From Cloacimonetes bacterium SCGC AAA252-N17 (GTDB lineage: Bacteria; Cloacimonadota; Cloacimonadia; JGIOTU-2), in assembly GCA_000404785.1 (NCBI GenBank), contig ASNI01000046.1:1-19601 (forward strand): 19,601 nt of DNA, given 5' to 3'. Every line of letters begins with the position of its first letter. Positions within the stretch are counted from its first letter, which is position 1. The notes beneath the pieces were generated by a model. It was not told the origin of the DNA and ran no database searches. It saw only the letters and a program-made list of their open reading frames with translations. This document shows positions 15,486 through 19,601 of the stretch, piece by piece. The position numbers were made by a program, and so were the translations under genes.

Positions 15486-16839
15486 GGTTCTTTTGAGTTT
15501 TAAATGGGTAAGTAACATTTATTAATTATCCTAAAATTTAATTTTCCGAGTAAAAGAAATATAATTATTCTGAAACATTCAAATGTTCTAAAACCTCGTG
15601 CTTTAGCTTTAGCAGCCTGAACGATAGAATTAAACCCTTCTAAAATGCCGTTATTGATCTTTGATTCCATCCAATTAATAACTCCGTCCCAATGTGATTT
15701 TATTGTTTTTGCAACGTTAATAACCGGAACTAAACGGCTATGAGTTGCCCAATAATACCACTTATTCAAAAGATATGTAAAATCTTTCAATGTATCTGAT
15801 CTATAAATGTCCTGAAAACTTTCACGGATTCTATAGGCTCTCATTGTTTTTAAATTCATCTTTGATAGAGATAAAATTTCAAAATTTTTGCTCTCTTTTT
15901 TGGTATGATTCTCTCTGTTTTTCAGGAATAGATAGCGATTCTTTTTCAACGACGATTCTTTTTTTACTTCTTCTCGACGAACATTATCGACTGCTTCGTT
16001 CAGAAGTTTGATTATATGGAACTTATCAAATGTTATCTCTGCTGATTTAAGGTTCTCCCGAATTCCCTTGATAAACGCCGGTGACATATCACAGCATACC
16101 TGTTTTATCTTCTCTGCTTCACCGTTATGTTCTTCAATATCTTTCACAAATTCTTTTACTGTTTCGTTAGATTTACCTTTCGTTATAAATATGACTTTTC
16201 TCTCTTTTAGATCGACAAAAAGAGTTAAGTAGTTATGTCCTTTACGAGAAGATGTTTCATCAACACCTACTATCTCCAACAATGTATAATCTGATTTTTC
16301 CAGAGTATCATTTACATATCTTTTCAATAGTTCCCAAATACGATAGTTAGAAATTTCGGTTAACTTGCTGACTTTATTAACAGGCATATTAGAAGCCAGT
16401 TGTAATATTAATGCTTCAAAAAGGAGTGTAAAACCACTGTTTGTACCTTCCCATGGAGTTTTGATCAAACGAACCTTTCCGTCATCTGTTTGGATGCGAG
16501 GTACTCTGGCACTTATATGACATTCATGTTCAAAGAAATTCAAATGACGCCAACTTTTTTCTGTCGTATCATAAACCGAAAATTCTCCATTGATACCTTC
16601 ATCTAACTTTTCATAATTAAATTTACTGCCTTTTTTGAAATCTATAAACACTATTAATTGCCTTTCAAATTCATTAAAATCAATATCCTTAATATACCAA
16701 GGTGACTCAATATGAAGAGCTCTTTCAAATAAATCTTTATACATTTTTTCCTCTCTCTGTTTTTTAGAAGGAAGAAAATTTGAATCATAGATTTTTAGCA
16801 ATTTATTTGTTAATTACCCACTCATTTCTTTAAAGAGCC
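15486..16839 (-). mobile_element. Complete ISL3-family insertion sequence (1354 bp)
   Basis: The ends were placed by pairing 15486-15517 with the reverse complement of 16808-16839. They begin GGTTCTTT and GGCTCTTT, the usual start of ISL3 ends, and match at 23 of 32 bases, including GGGTAA and TAACA at fixed spacing. The eight bases outside each end are AGATTTGT and TGATTTTT, six of eight identical, which is a possible decayed eight-base target duplication typical of this family. The transposase frame fills most of the element and its stop falls inside the left terminal repeat. The element sits between the butyrate kinase gene and the first glycosyltransferase gene, all in the same direction. 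Confidence 0.8.
15500..16744 (-). CDS. ISL3-family transposase
   Basis: A 414-residue protein when started at ATG 16744, which has GAGAGG at good spacing; an in-frame start at 16801 adds 19 residues without such a site. The DDE catalytic core is visible as VGVDETSSRKG (Asp162), VCCDMSPAFIKG (Asp219) and LEGFNSIVQAAKAKARGFR (Glu379). The N-terminal block SVYDTTEKSWRHLNF...ARVPRI corresponds to the ISL3 N-terminal region, but the CxxC and later Cys ligands normally found before and after it are absent (GEFS and IQTDDG stand there). The frame is intact, so it is probably still functional or only recently silent. The last residues (YLPI) are encoded inside the left terminal repeat. Confidence 0.9.
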   Translation of the reverse strand: MYKDLFERALHIESPWYIKDIDFNEFERQLIVFIDFKKGSKFNYEKLDEGINGEFSVYDTTEKSWRHLNFFEHECHISARVPRIQTDDGKVRLIKTPWEGTNSGFTLLFEALILQLASNMPVNKVSKLTEISNYRIWELLKRYVNDTLEKSDYTLLEIVGVDETSSRKGHNYLTLFVDLKERKVIFITKGKSNETVKEFVKDIEEHNGEAEKIKQVCCDMSPAFIKGIRENLKSAEITFDKFHIIKLLNEAVDNVRREEVKKESSLKKNRYLFLKNRENHTKKESKNFEILSLSKMNLKTMRAYRIRESFQDIYRSDTLKDFTYLLNKWYYWATHSRLVPVINVAKTIKSHWDGVINWMESKINNGILEGFNSIVQAAKAKARGFRTFECFRIIIFLLLGKLNFRIINKCYLPI

Positions 16840-16859
16840 TGATTTTTTCTATTTGGGAT

Positions 16860-17936
16860 TTAGTAACTTTTGGGTTTCTCTTCTTTCTTCAAAACTCGCA
16901 GCCCAGCACCAGCAAGCGCTTCCATCTCACCTTCACCAGGGAATATATAAATCGGAGCTATGAAAGACGTTCTCTCCTTTATCCAACCGGTAAGATATAT
17001 ATCGTAAGCCAATCCGCCTGTAAGGAAGATCGCATCAACTTTACCTTTGAGTACTGTTGCATAAGCGCCAATTTCTTTTGAAACTTGATACGCCATTGCA
17101 TCAAGAATTTGACGATATTTATCATTTCCCTTTTCAACCTGCTTTTCGATCTCAATATCATTATCTGTGCCAAGATATCCTATCAAACCGCTTGTTTTGG
17201 TGAATATTTTTTCGATCTCCGATTTTGTATATTTGCCGGAAAAACACATATCAATGACTCCGCTGAGAGGAAGTGCACCTGCTCTTTGCGGTGAGAAAGG
17301 TCCCATTCCAAGGAGTGCATTATTTACATCCACAACTTTTCCTTTTTTGATAGCTGCCACACTGATACCACCACCCATATGAACACCGATCAAATTACAG
17401 TCGGTGAGAGCTTTGTTGAGTTCTTTTGCTGTTTTACGGGAAATCGCTCTTATGTTGAGCGCATGAAAAAGACTTTGCCTGACTATTCCCGGCGCACCTG
17501 AGATCCGTGCAACATCTTCCATTTCGTCAACAGTAATGGGATCAGCAATAAAGCATGGAATGTTCAGTTCGTCAGCGATTGATTTGGCGATAAAAGCGCC
17601 TAAGTTTGATGCATGAACTCTTCCCCAGATTGTCGGATCTTTCAGATCAGCAAGCATTTTCTCACTTATCTTGAAAACTCCACTTGGAACCGGTCGCAAT
17701 AAACCTCCTCGACCTACAACCGCATCGAGAGAATCAACGTGAATATTGTTTTCTTCAAGAGCTTCCTCAACGATATTTTTTCTGAACTCGAACTGATCGA
17801 TCAATTCTCCAAATGGTGAGAGTTCTTCCAGTTTGTGGTTGAGTGTCTTTTTAAAGACTTCTTTGTCATTATCAAAAACTGCAATTTTCGTCGATGTTGA
17901 GCCGGGATTGATTACCAGAATACGGAAATCGGGCAT
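16860..17936 (-). CDS. buk: Butyrate kinase (acetokinase family)
   Basis: A 358-residue kinase of the acetate/butyrate kinase family, which interconverts butyryl phosphate plus ADP with butyrate plus ATP. Visible motifs are the phosphate-binding INPGSTSTKIAVF at 9-21, GRGG at 75-78, the SLFHALN segment with His158, and HMGGGIS at 186-192. The sequence and its length of about 355 fit butyrate or branched-chain-acid kinase better than the roughly 400-residue acetate kinase. A strong AGGAGG lies five bases before the ATG. The usual partner phosphotransbutyrylase is not in the window, so the source of acyl phosphate is unknown. In this setting it may serve butyrate or isobutyrate/isovalerate formation during amino-acid fermentation. 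The insertion sequence begins 20 bases after its stop. Confidence 0.93.
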   Translation of the reverse strand: MPDFRILVINPGSTSTKIAVFDNDKEVFKKTLNHKLEELSPFGELIDQFEFRKNIVEEALEENNIHVDSLDAVVGRGGLLRPVPSGVFKISEKMLADLKDPTIWGRVHASNLGAFIAKSIADELNIPCFIADPITVDEMEDVARISGAPGIVRQSLFHALNIRAISRKTAKELNKALTDCNLIGVHMGGGISVAAIKKGKVVDVNNALLGMGPFSPQRAGALPLSGVIDMCFSGKYTKSEIEKIFTKTSGLIGYLGTDNDIEIEKQVEKGNDKYRQILDAMAYQVSKEIGAYATVLKGKVDAIFLTGGLAYDIYLTGWIKERTSFIAPIYIFPGEGEMEALAGAGLRVLKKEEKPKSY

Positions 17937-17989
17937 GCTTCCTCCTGAAAATTTTTTCCAAAATCTGAAGATGATTTATAAATGGTCAA

Positions 17990-18014
17990 TAAAAAACCCC
18001 GCTCAAAGGCGGGG
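17990..18014 (-). terminator. Intrinsic terminator after the outer-membrane protein genes
   Basis: Read on the minus strand, CCCCGC, a six-base loop and GCGGGG (17997-18014) form a perfect six-pair GC stem followed at once by six T (17991-17996). It lies about 20 bases beyond the stop of the barrel gene at 18037 and separates it from butyrate kinase. There is no T-run in the plus direction. Confidence 0.92.
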
Positions 18015-18036
18015 TAAAACTTATAAAGGTTTTTTA

Positions 18037-18996
18037 TTAAAATAGGAATACGACTTCAAGGCTTAAAGCATTTGTGATATTCTGATTATCTATACTCAAT
18101 ATTCCTTTTTCATCAACTTCTGAGTCATAATTGTATTCTAATTTTACAAATGTATTTTTTGTTGGCATAATATTAATACCATATATAATATTATACTCAT
18201 GCCTGTTTTTTACAGGCTTTGTGAAAAAACCAAAATAAGGCCTGATTGTTTGTATAATAGGGATTTGGAAACCTTGAACATGTTTTACAATAAACCAGAA
18301 ATCAATATCATCAGTATTATTATCTCCATCATCAAGATTATAGGCTTGAAAATCTAATTTTACTATATCTTTGATAGAATAAATTATATCTATGCCAAAA
18401 TCATATAACCTATCATCGTCATTCCAATCGCGGATTCTGAAAGAAGCGCCTGCATCAAGTCCTGCCAATGAGTATTTTCCTCTAAATCCAATAGTTGAGG
18501 GTGAATCGTATGCGCTAATACCTTCATTAATTCCACCATCCGCCCAATATGCATTGAAAGTGTACTTTGAACAGAGTTCACCGGTAAAATTAACCATCCA
18601 ATTAGAATCAAAGGTTTGTGGGTGAAAAATACTGATATTTTTAGAGGATTTACTCGAAACATTCCCAAATGGATACGCCATATCCCCAACTTTCATGTCA
18701 ACTGTGAACCATTGATATTTTTGGAAATAAGAGTAATATGAAGTAAACAAATTGAATTTTATCCAGGCTTCATTGATACTCAGTTTAGGATTATTCTCTA
18801 TAAGCCCGGAAAAGTCCAGTGAGGTTATAAAATTTTTACCTTCCCATTCAAGATAAAAGTCTTTAAGATGCCAGAATCTTTCTGAACCTATACCCTTTTC
18901 GATTCGTTTTGAAGAATAATAGAAACTGATCTCATTTGCAACGAGGAATGAGCTTACGAGCATGAGAAAGAGAGTTATTAATAATATTTTTTTCAT
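18037..18996 (-). CDS. Outer-membrane beta-barrel (porin-like) protein
   Basis: A 319-residue protein with a signal peptide (MKKILLITLFLMLVSSFLVA, probable cleavage after Ala20) and alternating hydrophobic-polar strands rich in Tyr and Phe. It ends in Phe, the usual last residue of barrels inserted by the BAM complex. It has no recognised enzymatic motif. The internal motif PSTIGFRGKYSLAGLD and the ADGGIN segment recur in the paralogue upstream. The start is supported by AGGAGA seven bases before ATG. It is followed by the intrinsic terminator at 17990-18014, so it is the last gene of its transcript. The substrate is unknown; a porin or structural barrel role is inferred only from its shape. 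Confidence 0.72.
   Translation of the reverse strand: MKKILLITLFLMLVSSFLVANEISFYYSSKRIEKGIGSERFWHLKDFYLEWEGKNFITSLDFSGLIENNPKLSINEAWIKFNLFTSYYSYFQKYQWFTVDMKVGDMAYPFGNVSSKSSKNISIFHPQTFDSNWMVNFTGELCSKYTFNAYWADGGINEGISAYDSPSTIGFRGKYSLAGLDAGASFRIRDWNDDDRLYDFGIDIIYSIKDIVKLDFQAYNLDDGDNNTDDIDFWFIVKHVQGFQIPIIQTIRPYFGFFTKPVKNRHEYNIIYGINIMPTKNTFVKLEYNYDSEVDEKGILSIDNQNITNALSLEVVFLF
18453..18503 (-). repeat. 51-base identical block shared with the paralogue (copy 1)
   Basis: Identical over all 51 bases to 19453-19503, at an offset of exactly 1000, although the rest of the two barrel genes is clearly diverged. It encodes the PSTIGFRGKYSLAGLD segment. The similarity continues more weakly to about 18554. 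Confidence 0.85.
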
Positions 18997-19033
18997 AGGT
19001 TTCTCCTAAAACTTATTGAATAAAGGTTAGCAT

Positions 19034-19601
19034 TTAAAAACTATATCCGATTTCAAGTGAAATGGCATGTGTAATATTTTGATTATCTTCCGGTAAATTT
19101 TTTAAGCCAACATCTGAGTCAATATTATATTCCAATTTAACAAAGGAATTATCAACCGGTTTCATATTTAAGCCAATTACAATATTAGATTCTTCTGCTC
19201 CCTTACCATCTTTTCCGTTTCTTGAGAAGTAACCCAAATATGGGATAGTTTTCTTGGCAAATGGAAGAATAAATCCTTTTTCATATGAAGTAATTAAAAA
19301 GAAGTTTAAATCGGAATTATCATCTTCGTCAGATAGATTAAAAACCTGGCAATTAAATTTAGCAATATTTCCTAATTCATATAGAAGGTCTGCGCCCCAA
19401 TCATATTTTCTATCATCGCCATCCCAATCGTTGATTCTGATAGAAGCACCTACATCAAGTCCTGCCAATGAGTATTTTCCTCTAAATCCAATAGTTGAGG
19501 GTGTATCATAGCCGAGAACTCCTGCATTAATTCCACCATCTGCCCAATATGCATACCAGCCGAGTTTATTAACTTTTCCGTTAAATTCTACCATGAAGTC
19601 T
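19034..19601 (-). CDS. Second outer-membrane barrel paralogue, N-terminus beyond the window
   Basis: A partial gene: at least 188 residues are in the window, with the reading frame open to the right edge. The Met at 19594 aligns with an internal Met of the downstream paralogue (SNWMVNF against DFMVEF), so it is not the real start. The sequence parallels the gene at 18037-18996 over its C-terminal half (ADGGIN, PSTIGFRGKYSLAGLD, DWDGDDRKYDWG, VKLEYN) and also ends in Phe. The gap to the next gene is 37 bases, so they share a transcript. It is a tandem duplicate whose N-terminal signal sequence is outside the window. Confidence 0.72.
   Translation of the reverse strand, partial: DFMVEFNGKVNKLGWYAYWADGGINAGVLGYDTPSTIGFRGKYSLAGLDVGASIRINDWDGDDRKYDWGADLLYELGNIAKFNCQVFNLSDEDDNSDLNFFLITSYEKGFILPFAKKTIPYLGYFSRNGKDGKGAEESNIVIGLNMKPVDNSFVKLEYNIDSDVGLKNLPEDNQNITHAISLEIGYSF
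19453..19503 (-). repeat. 51-base identical block shared with the paralogue (copy 2)
   Basis: Second copy of the direct repeat inside the tandem barrel genes. See 18453-18503. Identity is confined to this segment and a 16-base block further on (about 19525-19540). Confidence 0.85.

Noticed and set aside
1..19601. tRNA, rRNA, riboswitch or CRISPR features
   Set aside because: Reading both strands by eye, I saw no cloverleaf, rRNA-like or regularly spaced repeat sequence. A covariance-model search was not possible here.

Overview
The window reads as a moderately AT-rich chromosome segment of an anaerobic, Gram-negative bacterium, most likely of the FCB superphylum. A Cloacimonadota-like lineage is a reasonable guess, but sequence alone cannot prove it. 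The Gram-negative envelope is shown by two beta-barrel outer-membrane proteins ending in Phe and by a heptosyltransferase-like (GT9) gene. FCB affinity is suggested by a secreted protease ending in a type-A (Por/T9SS-like) sorting domain with a YPNPYN motif. Anaerobic, amino-acid or acid-fermenting metabolism is suggested by an iron-sulfur/FAD amine dehydrogenase pair and a butyrate kinase.

Layout. 1-245: a common-type imperfect palindromic repeat, then leader. 246-5041 (+): a tight three-gene operon of a divergent nucleotide-sugar dehydrogenase, a large fused [2Fe-2S]/FAD/NAD/ferredoxin/BFD oxidoreductase subunit and a DadA/SoxB-like FAD subunit. 5042-5261: a gene-free convergent gap with a pair of DnaA-box-like sites next to AT-rich DNA. 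5262-9119 (-): myo-inositol-1-phosphate synthase, CTP:inositol-1-phosphate cytidylyltransferase-like enzyme and a clostripain-family (C11) secreted protease; the last two overlap or nearly touch. 9205-15377 (-): an envelope-glycan cluster of a TagB/TagF-like CDP-alcohol glycerophosphotransferase, GT9, GT2, NodB-like deacetylase and two GT4 glycosyltransferases, interrupted at 12188-12337 by a structured MITE-like repeat. 15486-16839: a complete ISL3-family insertion sequence. 16860-17936 (-): butyrate kinase. 17990-18014: an intrinsic terminator. 18037-19601 (-): two tandem paralogous outer-membrane barrel genes, the second cut by the window edge.

How it fits together. The most interesting idea is that 7016-10314 makes and uses CDP-inositol. 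The synthase makes inositol-1-phosphate from glucose-6-phosphate, the cytidylyltransferase activates it, and the adjacent TagB/F-like enzyme belongs to a family that transfers alcohol-phosphates from CDP donors. No CDP-alcohol phosphatidyltransferase is present in the window. A phosphoinositol-decorated surface glycan is therefore a testable hypothesis, alongside the known fates of inositol lipids or di-myo-inositol phosphate. The 12.4-15.4 kb part of the glycan cluster looks more AT-rich than the flanking metabolic genes, and it has a MITE-like repeat on one side and an IS on the other, which suggests an exchangeable block.
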